From CAVTBX01 sp963733135 (GTDB taxonomy: Bacteria > Actinomycetota > Thermoleophilia > Gaiellales > Gaiellaceae), in contig CAVTBX010000006.1 of assembly GCA_963733135.1 (NCBI GenBank), positions 28,410 to 92,409 on the forward strand: a DNA stretch of 64,000 nucleotides, given 5' to 3'. The first letter of the stretch is position 1; every line of letters begins with the position of its first letter. Below the pieces are notes generated by a model that searched no databases, had not been told where the DNA came from, and saw nothing but the letters and a program-made list of their open reading frames with translations. A program made the translations under genes and the position numbers. Positions 1-7,815 of the stretch are shown in pieces.

Positions 1-124
1 GAGCGAGCACGACGACCTCGTGGCCGCGTGCCCGGAGCGCCGCGGCGCCCACCTCGATGTGCTCGTTGACCGAGTGTGGCCGCGACCACGCGAAAGGCGT
101 CACCATGCAGACCCGAAGGGCCAC
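1..124 (-). CDS. Glycosyltransferase family 4-like, N-terminal fragment
   Basis: Only the first 41 codons lie in the window; the gene runs off the left edge. Reading begins at a GTG at 124 (VALRVCMVTPFAW...) and shows the typical start of a GT-B glycosyltransferase: a beta strand (VCMVTPFAW), a SVNEHI segment where family 4 enzymes have GGVxxHV, and an ARGHEVVVLA strand at the end of the first Rossmann unit. The start lies 9 bases after the stop of the upstream cyclase/ATPase gene, so the two are probably co-transcribed. Donor and acceptor cannot be told from this fragment. Confidence 0.6.
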   Translation of the reverse strand, partial: MALRVCMVTPFAWSRPHSVNEHIEVGAAALRARGHEVVVLA

Positions 125-133
125 CAGACGATT

Positions 134-3100
134 CTAGGAGAGGAGCGAACGGGTCTCGTCCGCGTACCAGTCGAGCCCGATCGCTTCGAAGCGGGCGAGC
201 GCCTCCTCGACCAGGCGAGATTCTCCTCGGACAATCCCGAGGGCGCGCAGGGCGAACGGCTGCGTGTAGCTCTCCTCCGCCAGGAAGAGGGCTGCGTCCT
301 CCTCGACCCGCTCTCGCTCGCCGAGAGCGACTAGCGCATCGAGGCGCGCGGCCGGCCCGTCGAGCCCCCACGCGTCGATGCCGGCCGGCATGCCGTGGAG
401 GATCCGCTCCGCCTCGGGAAGGTCTCCTCGGTGGAGCGCGAGCCGCAACAGGGCAGGCTCCCGCTCGGGCGGGCCGGCGACGATCGCGCCGGCGCGAGCG
501 CGTTCCTCCAGCTGACGAGCCCGGTCGTGCTCTCCGAGGTGCTCAAATGCAAGCGCAGCGACGAGGAGTGTGCGCCAGTTGAACTGACACGGCGTTTCCT
601 CGTTGGCGGCGCTCGCGGTCTCGGCGCGGGCTCCCAGGTGGGCAAGCGTCTGCCAGCGACCTCGGGAGGACTCGAGCATCGCCCGCAGCGCGACCGCGTG
701 CACCTCCGCGTGAGGACTGAGCGCCTTGACAACGTCGTCTAACTCGTCGACGAGCGGCGGCACGGCGCCGACGCGGCCCGCCCGGAGTCGGACGAGGCCG
801 CCGAGGAAGAGGTGGTATGCCCGCCAGGCCGGATCGGCCTCCTTCGACTTTGCCACGCGTGACCGCTCGGCCCAGTCGCAGGCCTCTCCGAAGCGGCCGC
901 GCGCCGAGGCGACGAGCGAGTGCGCCTCGTACGTGAACGCGAGGAGATCGGGATTCTCGACTGCTTGACCTATCGCGAGCGCCTGCGCCGCAGCCTCCTC
1001 CCCGACCGCCGTCTCGGGCTCAGCCAGGCTGCGGGCGAGGAGAGCAAATCCCTGCGCCGGCGATCCGGGTTCGGCGAGCTCGAGCGCCTTGGTGAGCCAG
1101 TGCTTCGTCAGCTCGTCCGGCGGTGGCTCCTTCCACATGTAGGGCCGCCCGAGACCGAAGTGTGCGAGATCCGCGTAGATGTCGGCAGCCACGTCGCGCT
1201 CGGGGCCGAGAGTGAGCGCCGCCTCGAGCGCGTGGCGGTAAGGCTCCATCTCGTACCCCAACTCGTGGACCCGCGCCGATTCGCGCAGGATCTCGATTCG
1301 CGTCCCATCGGAGTTGGCGAGCGCGAGCGCGCGATCGAGCATGGCGAGCGCGTCGCCGATCTCGAAGCGGCCGGCTGCGAGCTCGGCTGCTCGCCGAAGC
1401 CAGGCGACGGCGCACGTCTGCGCCTGAGCGAGCTCCTCGTCAGCGTCCGCCCAGGCGAGGTCGGCGTCCTCCGGGCGCGCCGCCTCCGCGTAGTGGTGAG
1501 CGAGCATCGAAGCGGTCTCGTCGCGGGCCGCGCCGAAGCGTTCGAGCCAGGCCGCGAACGCCGCGTGTAGCCGCGCGCGCGTCGCCGTCGGCAGGCTCGC
1601 GTAGGCAACTTCCCGCGTCAGCTGGTGCTTGAAAACAAGCTCCCGCTCGCCGGGAATCGACGAGCCGCTGCGCCGGCGGACGAAGTCGCGATCCTCGAGA
1701 ACGCGAAAATCCGGGGAGACGTCGGGCACGAGCTCGTAGACGGGGCCGGGCCAGAAGACGCGCCCGATCACGGAAGCTGCCTGGAGCGCCGCCTTCTCGG
1801 ACGGAGGAAGGAGGTCGATTCGCGCCGCGAGGACTGCCTGGACGGTGTCGGGAACGACGAAGCCGGACGGTAGCCCGGCCGCCGTCCAGCCTCCATTCGT
1901 GCGTGCGAGGATGCCGCGGTCGATGAGCGTCGCGACGAGCTCCTCGACGAAGAACGGGTTCCCCTCCCCGCGGCCGACGATCACCTGTCGGATGCGTTCG
2001 GGGAGCTCGGAGGCAAGGAGGTCATCGAGCATCTGCCCCGCCTCGGCGGCCGAGAGCGGCTCGAGCTCGATCGTCGTCGCGGCCCGGCGCGCACCGCCCC
2101 AGCCCGGCCGCTGGTCGAGAAGCTCGGGCCGAGCGGTCGTGAGAAGGAGCAAGGAGCCGTGCGTGGAGCGGAGGAGAAGCTCGAGCAAGTCGAGGAGTTC
2201 GCTCTCGGCCCAGTGGAGGTCCTCGACGAGGATGACCGCCGGACGCTCTGCCGTCAGTTCGTCGGCGAGCGCGACCCAGGCCTCGTGAAGGCGGTCGCGT
2301 GCGGCGAGCGGATGCAGGTCCCCGGCGACGTCTAGGCCGAGGGTGAGCCCGAGGATCTCCCGGTCGCCGAGCCGGCGGATGAGCGCCTCGGGCTCGTCGC
2401 TCTCGAGCATCCCGAAGTGCTCCTTCAAGATCTCGCCGAGCGCCCAGTACGTGATGCCCCGCCCATACGGCAGGCAGCGGCCGGTGCGGCGAAGCGGCTC
2501 CGGCGACTCGGTGGCGAGCCACGCCCAGAACTCGCGGGCGAGCCTCGTCTTGCCGACGCCCGCTGCACCGAGCACGGTTACGAGATGCGGTCGCGCTTCC
2601 GCGGCGACCCGCCGATATGCCTCTTGGATCGCCTCGAGGTCGGCCTCGCGTCCGACAAAGGCGGTCTGAAGCCCACCCACGCCGCGCGGGCGCATGAGCG
2701 AGAGGGCGCGACCGAGGCGGCGGCAGGCGACTCCGTCCGGTTTTCCTTTCGCCTCGACGACCTGGGGCTCGCCGAACTCGAAAGCCCCGCGCGCAGCGGC
2801 GACTGTCCGCTCGCCTACGAGGATCTCGCCCGGGGCGGCCGCCTGCTCGAGGCGGGCGGCGACGTTGACCGAATCGCCCGTGACGAACGAGCTCCCTTCG
2901 CGTGGGCGGCCGACGACGACGTCCCCGGTGTTGACGCCGATCCGAAGGGCGAGACGATCGCCGAAGAGCTCGGCGAGACGACGCTGCATGGCGAGGGCGG
3001 CGTGCAGGGCCCGCTCGGCGTGATCCTCGAGCGCGTCGGGAGCGCCGAACGCGGCCATGACGGCGTCGCCGGCGAACTTCTCGACCGTGCCGCCCGCCGC

Positions 3101-3340
3101 CTCCACCTCGCCTGCCATCGCGTCGTAGAAGCGCTCGAGGAGCATGCGCGTCCGCTCGGGGTCCTGGGCTCCGCCGAGCTCCGTCGAGCCGACGAGGTCG
3201 GCGAAGACGACGGTGGTGAGCTTGCGCTCGCTGCCCGGGGACGCTCCGGACGTAGTCGCCGTAACTCCTCGCGGGTCGTGCTCCGGCGGTGCGTTCCCCG
3301 ACTCCACGATCGATCTCTTGCGCGACCGTACCACTCGCAA
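134..3340 (-). CDS. Class III nucleotidyl cyclase fused to AAA ATPase and TPR-like region
   Basis: A 1068-residue multidomain regulator. Residues about 40-210 form a class III adenylate/guanylate cyclase domain: metal-binding Asp in TVVFADLVGST (D48) and in EKFAGDAV (D92), and the NVAAR transition-state Asn/Arg pair near 159-163. A large ATPase module follows, with Walker A GAAGVGKT at about 258-265 and Walker B VILVEDLHW near 369-377. The C-terminal 500 residues are alpha-helical, Ala/Leu-rich repeats of TPR type. Proteins of this layout (cyclase, ATPase, TPR) are common in actinobacteria and are thought to act as signal sensors. No terminal LuxR helix-turn-helix is visible, so DNA binding is not expected. 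The start could be slightly downstream. Confidence 0.85.
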   Translation of the reverse strand: MRVVRSRKRSIVESGNAPPEHDPRGVTATTSGASPGSERKLTTVVFADLVGSTELGGAQDPERTRMLLERFYDAMAGEVEAAGGTVEKFAGDAVMAAFGAPDALEDHAERALHAALAMQRRLAELFGDRLALRIGVNTGDVVVGRPREGSSFVTGDSVNVAARLEQAAAPGEILVGERTVAAARGAFEFGEPQVVEAKGKPDGVACRRLGRALSLMRPRGVGGLQTAFVGREADLEAIQEAYRRVAAEARPHLVTVLGAAGVGKTRLAREFWAWLATESPEPLRRTGRCLPYGRGITYWALGEILKEHFGMLESDEPEALIRRLGDREILGLTLGLDVAGDLHPLAARDRLHEAWVALADELTAERPAVILVEDLHWAESELLDLLELLLRSTHGSLLLLTTARPELLDQRPGWGGARRAATTIELEPLSAAEAGQMLDDLLASELPERIRQVIVGRGEGNPFFVEELVATLIDRGILARTNGGWTAAGLPSGFVVPDTVQAVLAARIDLLPPSEKAALQAASVIGRVFWPGPVYELVPDVSPDFRVLEDRDFVRRRSGSSIPGERELVFKHQLTREVAYASLPTATRARLHAAFAAWLERFGAARDETASMLAHHYAEAARPEDADLAWADADEELAQAQTCAVAWLRRAAELAAGRFEIGDALAMLDRALALANSDGTRIEILRESARVHELGYEMEPYRHALEAALTLGPERDVAADIYADLAHFGLGRPYMWKEPPPDELTKHWLTKALELAEPGSPAQGFALLARSLAEPETAVGEEAAAQALAIGQAVENPDLLAFTYEAHSLVASARGRFGEACDWAERSRVAKSKEADPAWRAYHLFLGGLVRLRAGRVGAVPPLVDELDDVVKALSPHAEVHAVALRAMLESSRGRWQTLAHLGARAETASAANEETPCQFNWRTLLVAALAFEHLGEHDRARQLEERARAGAIVAGPPEREPALLRLALHRGDLPEAERILHGMPAGIDAWGLDGPAARLDALVALGERERVEEDAALFLAEESYTQPFALRALGIVRGESRLVEEALARFEAIGLDWYADETRSLLS

Positions 3341-3388
3341 AGCCGGCGATTCAGGCCGAGCGCAAGATCTGGTGCGGCTCCCTTCCGA

Positions 3389-3817
3389 TCAGTGCCTCGG
3401 TCGCGGTCGCTCGAGAACCTTCCTCGAAGGTGGCCCGAAGCCGAAGCGCTCGTAGAGGCCGTGAGCGCCCTCCGTGTGGAGAAACCAGCCGACGTGCGCC
3501 AGCGGGCCGTTCTCAACCGCTTCGCGCACAAGCTCGACGCCGAGCCCGCGCCCTCGCGCCTGAGGGTGCACGTAGACGTCGGCCAGATAGGCGACCGCGA
3601 CGCCGTCCGAGACGACGCGCGCGAAGCCGAGCTGGCGTCCGTCGGGCCCGTAGAGCCCGACGATACGCGCCGCCTCCCCGACGAGGCGCTCGACGGTCTC
3701 CCGGGGCCGGCCGCGAGCCCAATAGGACTCCTCTGAAAGGAAGCGGTGAACCGCGTCGATGTCGACCCTATTCGGGTCGTCGTCGAGCTCGAATCCCCCG
3801 GCGAGGCTTCGTGTCAT
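3389..3817 (-). CDS. GNAT family N-acetyltransferase
   Basis: 142 residues. The acetyl-CoA binding motif A of the GNAT fold is clear: the strand VAYLADVYVHP followed by QARGRGLGVELV (Q/RxxGxG/A). The C-terminal YERFGFGPP is the usual motif B ending. It sits between the cyclase/ATPase gene on the same strand (about 48 bases away) and the divergent GGDEF gene (72 bases away). The substrate cannot be inferred; the closest look is to small stand-alone GNATs of unknown target. Confidence 0.82.
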   Translation of the reverse strand: MTRSLAGGFELDDDPNRVDIDAVHRFLSEESYWARGRPRETVERLVGEAARIVGLYGPDGRQLGFARVVSDGVAVAYLADVYVHPQARGRGLGVELVREAVENGPLAHVGWFLHTEGAHGLYERFGFGPPSRKVLERPRPRH

Positions 3818-3889
3818 CGGGCCAATTGTCCACCCAACGTGCCCGGCGGCTGCCTCAAGTGGAGCGGATCACGGGCCGATACGGCTTCA

Positions 3890-5872
3890 ATGCGGCCTCG
3901 CTCTCGACTCGTCAGGCGCGCCGGCGCTCTCTACTTTGTCTTCGCGCTGGCGGGTCTCGCCGTCTTCTTCGGCCACACGCTGCTCGGCTGGGGTGGACGT
4001 CCCAGCGATGTCTTCGACCTCGGGCTCTACAACGCGTTGATCGTGCTCTCGGTGGCCGGCGTCGCGGCCCGAGCCGTGCTCGTGCGTGCGGAGCGCGGCG
4101 CCTGGACAGTCATGGCGCTTGGGCTCGCCTCGTGGGCCGCAGGCGACCTCATCTACACGTTCGGCTACGAAGAGCCTCCGTACCCGTCGATTGCGGACGT
4201 CTTCTATCTCGGGTTCTATCCGCTGGCGTACGTCGCGCTCCTCATGCTCGTCCGTGCACGAGTGTCGAGGCCGAACGCGAGCGTCTGGCTGGACGGGCTG
4301 GCCGCCGCGCTGGCGACGGCCGCCGTCGGGGCGGCGATCCTCGTCGATCTCGTGCACGAGACGACCGGCGGCAGCATCGCGGTCGTGGCCACGAGCCTCG
4401 CGTACCCCCTCGCGGACGTCCTTCTCCTCGCGCTCGTCATCGGTGTTCTGTCTCTGATCCGCTGGCGCCCCGATCGCGCCTGGGTCACGATCGGAGTGGC
4501 GCTCGTCGCGAACGCTCTCGCCGACGGGATCTACCTGTACCAGTCGGCCATGGGCACCTACGTCGAGGGCATGGTCGTGGATGCCCTCTGGCCGGCCTCG
4601 ACGCTCCTGCTCGCCGTCGCCGCGTGGCAACCTGCCCGGCGCGCCGCCGACGTCGACCTGTCCGGCCGGCCGCTCCTCATCACGCCCGCGGTTGCCGGCG
4701 TCCTGGCCCTCGGGCTCCTCGTCTACGACCACTTCGAACCGCAGAACGGGCTCGCGGTCGGGCTCTCCGCCGCCGCCGTCCTGGCTGTCTTCCTTCGGAC
4801 GACGCTCACGTTTCGTGAGAACACCCGCATCCTGGCCGCAAGCCGGGAGCTGGCTGTCACAGACCCGCTCACCAGTCTCGGCAACCGCCGCAAGCTCCTC
4901 GGTGACCTTGAGTGCGCCTGCACGTCACCGGATCACCCCTCTTACGTCCTCGCTGTCTTCGATCTCGATGGGTTCAAGCGGTACAACGACACCTTCGGCC
5001 ACCTGGCGGGCGACGCGCTGCTTCGCCGGCTCGGTCTCAAGCTCGAGGCGGCTGTGGCGCATTGCGGCTGGTCGTATCGGCTCGGGGGCGACGAGTTCTG
5101 CGTTATCGCGGCCTTGCCGGAGGCCGAGGCGCACGATCTCGTGCTCGCCGCGTCCAATGCTCTCTCCGAAGACCTGTCGGGCTTTTCCGTCACATCGTCG
5201 TTCGGCGCCGTCCTTCTTCCGGAGGAGGCCGAAGACGCCCCGGGTGCACTGCGGGTGGCCGATGGGCGTCTGTACGCGCAGAAGCACTCACGCGGCCTGG
5301 GTCGCTACCGCCCGCACGAAGTCCTCCTCCAGGCTCTCTTCGAGCGCGAACCCGACCTGCGCCCGCACATCGAGGGGGTCGTGGATCTGTCGCTTGCCGT
5401 TGGCGAGAAGCTCGGACTCGGCGCCTTCGAGCTCGAGCAGCTCCGCCTGGCGGCCGAGCTGCATGACGTCGGGAAGCTCGCGATCCCCGATGCGATCCTC
5501 CGCAAGCAGGGACCGCTCGAAAAAAGCGAGTGGGAGTTCATCCGGCGTCACACGATCATCGGCCAAAGGATCCTCGACGCCGCCCCGGCGCTCTGCGAGG
5601 TCGGCAAGATCGTGCGCTCCACCCATGAGCGCTGGGACGGAGCGGGCTACGTGGACGGATTGGCCGCTGAGGAGATCCCGCTTGCGGCGCGGGTCATCGC
5701 CGTGTGCGACGCCTACGTCGCCATGACGAGCGACCGTCCGTACCGGCGGGCTGTCTCTCCGGCCGAAGCGATCGACGAGCTCCGCCGCTGCTCCGGGAGC
5801 CAGTTCGACCCGAAGGTCGTCGACCTGTTCTGCACCGTCGTGGCCGAACGGCTCGCCGTCCAGGCGGCCTAG
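3890..5872 (+). CDS. Membrane GGDEF / HD-GYP-like c-di-GMP signalling protein
   Basis: 660 residues from the ATG at 3890. An upstream in-frame ATG at 3746 would extend into the divergent acetyltransferase gene and adds no hydrophobic sequence, so 3890 is preferred. The N-terminal 300 residues hold about eight to nine hydrophobic helices. A GGDEF domain follows with an intact active-site loop (LGGDEF near residue 399), which predicts diguanylate cyclase activity. The C-terminal domain is HD-type, with the HD pair in LHDVGKLAIPD near 525 and HERWDGAGY, where the final Pro of the GYP signature is Val. Making and degrading c-di-GMP in one protein is a known pairing, but the net activity is unknown. 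Confidence 0.88.
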   Translation: MRPRSRLVRRAGALYFVFALAGLAVFFGHTLLGWGGRPSDVFDLGLYNALIVLSVAGVAARAVLVRAERGAWTVMALGLASWAAGDLIYTFGYEEPPYPSIADVFYLGFYPLAYVALLMLVRARVSRPNASVWLDGLAAALATAAVGAAILVDLVHETTGGSIAVVATSLAYPLADVLLLALVIGVLSLIRWRPDRAWVTIGVALVANALADGIYLYQSAMGTYVEGMVVDALWPASTLLLAVAAWQPARRAADVDLSGRPLLITPAVAGVLALGLLVYDHFEPQNGLAVGLSAAAVLAVFLRTTLTFRENTRILAASRELAVTDPLTSLGNRRKLLGDLECACTSPDHPSYVLAVFDLDGFKRYNDTFGHLAGDALLRRLGLKLEAAVAHCGWSYRLGGDEFCVIAALPEAEAHDLVLAASNALSEDLSGFSVTSSFGAVLLPEEAEDAPGALRVADGRLYAQKHSRGLGRYRPHEVLLQALFEREPDLRPHIEGVVDLSLAVGEKLGLGAFELEQLRLAAELHDVGKLAIPDAILRKQGPLEKSEWEFIRRHTIIGQRILDAAPALCEVGKIVRSTHERWDGAGYVDGLAAEEIPLAARVIAVCDAYVAMTSDRPYRRAVSPAEAIDELRRCSGSQFDPKVVDLFCTVVAERLAVQAA

Positions 5873-5924
5873 GCCCCGTCCGGCCGGCCCCAGAGCGGGA
5901 ACCGGCCGGGCGATACGGTCTGCG

Positions 5925-6087
5925 AGGAGGGTTTGGCGGGAAGTCTTCGCGGACAGGTTGTACTGCTCGTTTCGAGGCAAGGACGCAGGGAGCGTTCGTA
6001 CCGAGGGGTACGGGCGCGACTGAGGACGCGGCCTCGGGGCGAGCAGCGCGGCCTGGCGGCTCAACGGCTTTTCCGCCAAACCCTCCT
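5925..6087. repeat. 163-bp imperfect palindrome, family 1, copy A
   Basis: Starts AGGAGGGTTTGGCGG (5925-5939) and ends with its exact reverse complement CCGCCAAACCCTCCT (6073-6087). The inner part is also largely self-complementary, turning near GTACCGAGGGGTAC in the middle. A second copy of exactly the same length lies at 20977-21139, in opposite orientation. It fills the gap between two convergent genes, and the TAG stop of ino1 (6086-6088) overlaps its tip. It could work as a bidirectional terminator or be a non-autonomous mobile element. Confidence 0.85.
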
Positions 6088-7603
6088 AGGCGGTTGCCCT
6101 GACCTTGGCCTGCTTCCGGGCGTACTTCTTGATGAAGCTTTCGACGAGCTCGTAGGCCTCGTCGTCCACGATCTGGTTCGGGGGCGACTTCATGAGGTAC
6201 GCGCTCGGCCCCTCGAGGGCGCCGCCAATGCCGTTGTTGAGCGCGAGCTTCGCCATCCGGACGGCGTCGATGACGATGCCGGCCGAGTTCGGCGAGTCCC
6301 ACACCTCGAGCTTCAGCTCGACGTTCAGCGGCACGTCACCGAAAGACGTGCCCTCCATGCGGATGTAGGCCCACTTGCGATCCGTGAGCCACGGCACGTA
6401 GTCGGACGGGCCGACGTGGACGTTCTTCGGGCCCATGTCGTAATCGAGCATCGACGTGACCGCGTTCGTCTTCGAGATCTTCTTGGACTCGAGGCGGTCG
6501 CGTTCCAGCATGTTCAGGAAGTCGGAGTTGCCGCCGACGTTCAGCTGCATCGTCCGGTCGAGGTGGACGCCGCGCTCGCGGAAGAGGCTCGTGAGGACGC
6601 GGTGCGTGATCGTCGCGCCGACCTGCGACTTGATGTCGTCGCCGATGATCGGGAGCCCGGCTTCCTCGAAGCGCTTTCCGAAGTAGCCGCCCTTGGCGAT
6701 GAAGACCGGCATGCAGTTCACCATCGCGCAGCCGGCCTGGAGGATCTGCTCGGTGTACCACTTGGTCGCCTCCTCAGAGCCGACCGGGAGGTAGTTGACG
6801 ACGACGTCCGTGCCGGTCTCCTTGAGGATCCCGACGATGTCGTCGGTGTCGCCGGGCGCCTTCTCGACCACCTCGGAGAGGTACTTGCCGAGCCCGTCGT
6901 GCGTCATGCCGCGGGAGACCTTGATGCCGGTCTTCGGGACGTCGGCGAACTTGTAGGTGTCGTTCGGGTGCGCCCAGATCGCATCGGCGAGGTCCTTGCC
7001 GACCTTGTCGGTCGTGACGTCGAAGGCGGCCGTGAACTCGATGTCGCGGACGTGATAGCCGCCCAGGTCGACGTGCATGAGACCGGGCACGAACTGCTCG
7101 GGGTCGGCGTCCTTGTAGTACTCGACGCCCTGGAGAAGCGAGTTGGCGCAGTTGCCGACGCCGATCAAGGCGACGCGCACCTTGTCCTCGCTTCGAGCCC
7201 TGCCGTTCGAGGAGCCGTTGGTGGAAGCCATGGTGTCCTTTCGATTGGAGACGAACGGGATCGCCAACGCATCGGCCAGCGTGGCGAGCACGAGGTCGTT
7301 GACGTTCTGGCCGCGCTCGCGCGCTGACTGCTTGAGGGCAGCGCGGAGCTTTGCCGGCATGCGGAGCACGACCGCGCCGGCGGCGCCAGGCACGACCTTG
7401 CGGCGCCGGCCGCTTCCAGAGAACGGGACGCTGTGGCGCTCCGCGAGGATCTCGACGGCAACGTCGTTCAGGTTCGAGCCGCGGCGAGCGACCTCGCGGA
7501 CGAGCGCCCGTTTGATCGCCTGGGGCATGCGGACGAGCACGCTCGTCCGGTCCGGTCGTGAAGTGCTAGCAGCCAAAGTGCTAGCAGTGTAGCCGACGCG
7601 CAT
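6086..7603 (-). CDS. ino1: Inositol-1-phosphate synthase with N-terminal tandem ribbon-helix-helix extension
   Basis: Residues from 125 on (ATG at 7231) are a full-length actinobacterial-type myo-inositol-1-phosphate synthase, which converts glucose 6-phosphate to inositol 1-phosphate with NAD. It shows the nucleotide loop VALIGVGNCANS, VVNYLPVGSE and the LNVGGNSDF core. Upstream and in the same frame without a stop lie two related modules of about 40 residues (TSVLVRMPQAIKRAL...NLNDVAVEIL and AVVLRMPAKLRAAL...NVNDLVLATL). These match ribbon-helix-helix DNA-binding units. An internal start at 7231 with AAAGGA four bases upstream could make Ino1 alone. The 5' end is uncertain: TTG at 7576 or GTG at 7540 are alternatives. 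Gene order with the PIP-synthase-like gene points to phosphatidylinositol synthesis. Confidence 0.85.
   Translation of the reverse strand: MRVGYTASTLAASTSRPDRTSVLVRMPQAIKRALVREVARRGSNLNDVAVEILAERHSVPFSGSGRRRKVVPGAAGAVVLRMPAKLRAALKQSARERGQNVNDLVLATLADALAIPFVSNRKDTMASTNGSSNGRARSEDKVRVALIGVGNCANSLLQGVEYYKDADPEQFVPGLMHVDLGGYHVRDIEFTAAFDVTTDKVGKDLADAIWAHPNDTYKFADVPKTGIKVSRGMTHDGLGKYLSEVVEKAPGDTDDIVGILKETGTDVVVNYLPVGSEEATKWYTEQILQAGCAMVNCMPVFIAKGGYFGKRFEEAGLPIIGDDIKSQVGATITHRVLTSLFRERGVHLDRTMQLNVGGNSDFLNMLERDRLESKKISKTNAVTSMLDYDMGPKNVHVGPSDYVPWLTDRKWAYIRMEGTSFGDVPLNVELKLEVWDSPNSAGIVIDAVRMAKLALNNGIGGALEGPSAYLMKSPPNQIVDDEAYELVESFIKKYARKQAKVRATA
7561..7591 (-). promoter_or_regulatory. Tandem TGCTAGCA operator-like sites with -10-like TACACT
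   Basis: The 11-mer AAGTGCTAGCA occurs twice, at 7561-7571 and 7576-7586, 15 bp apart. Each contains the 8-bp palindrome TGCTAGCA. Directly beside them, on the minus strand, is TACACT (7591-7586), a good actinobacterial -10 hexamer. Tandem short palindromes at a transcription start are typical operators of ribbon-helix-helix repressors, and the gene they precede carries two such modules. If TACACT is the -10, the ino1 transcript begins inside the longest reading frame, so the protein starts at TTG 7576 or later. Confidence 0.5.
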
Positions 7604-7612
7604 GGCAGCTCG

Positions 7613-7815
7613 CGGGCGGCATGAATGCCGCCCCTACGACCAGCCAGAGCCCATAGGTAGGGGCCGGACTTGCCCGGCCCGGTCGCCGCGATCCAGGTGT
7701 AGGGGCCGGACTTGTCCGGCCCGCGGGCCGTCGGGGATCCAGGTGTAGGGGCGAGGCATGTCTCGCCCGCGCCGCCTGGCCAACGCACAGCGGGCGACGC
7801 GTGCGTCGCCCCTAC
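7613..7815. repeat. Cluster of five GTAG-headed REP-like palindromes
   Basis: Five 25-bp units, each GTAG followed by a G/C hairpin with a 1-4 base loop. Minus-strand units lie at 7613-7637 and 7791-7815. Plus-strand units lie at 7657-7681, 7699-7723 and 7745-7769. The stems come in at least three flavours (GGGCGGC, GGGCCGG, GGGCGA). The tetranucleotide head plus imperfect palindrome matches the design of REP sequences moved by RAYT (TnpA-REP) enzymes. The last unit's GTAG supplies the TAG stop codon of the phosphatidyltransferase gene. Confidence 0.85.

Noticed and set aside
7613..7815. Could the regularly spaced palindromes be a CRISPR array?
   Set aside because: Units differ in stem sequence and orientation, spacing is uneven (17-42 bases), the same units occur singly elsewhere, and no cas gene is present.
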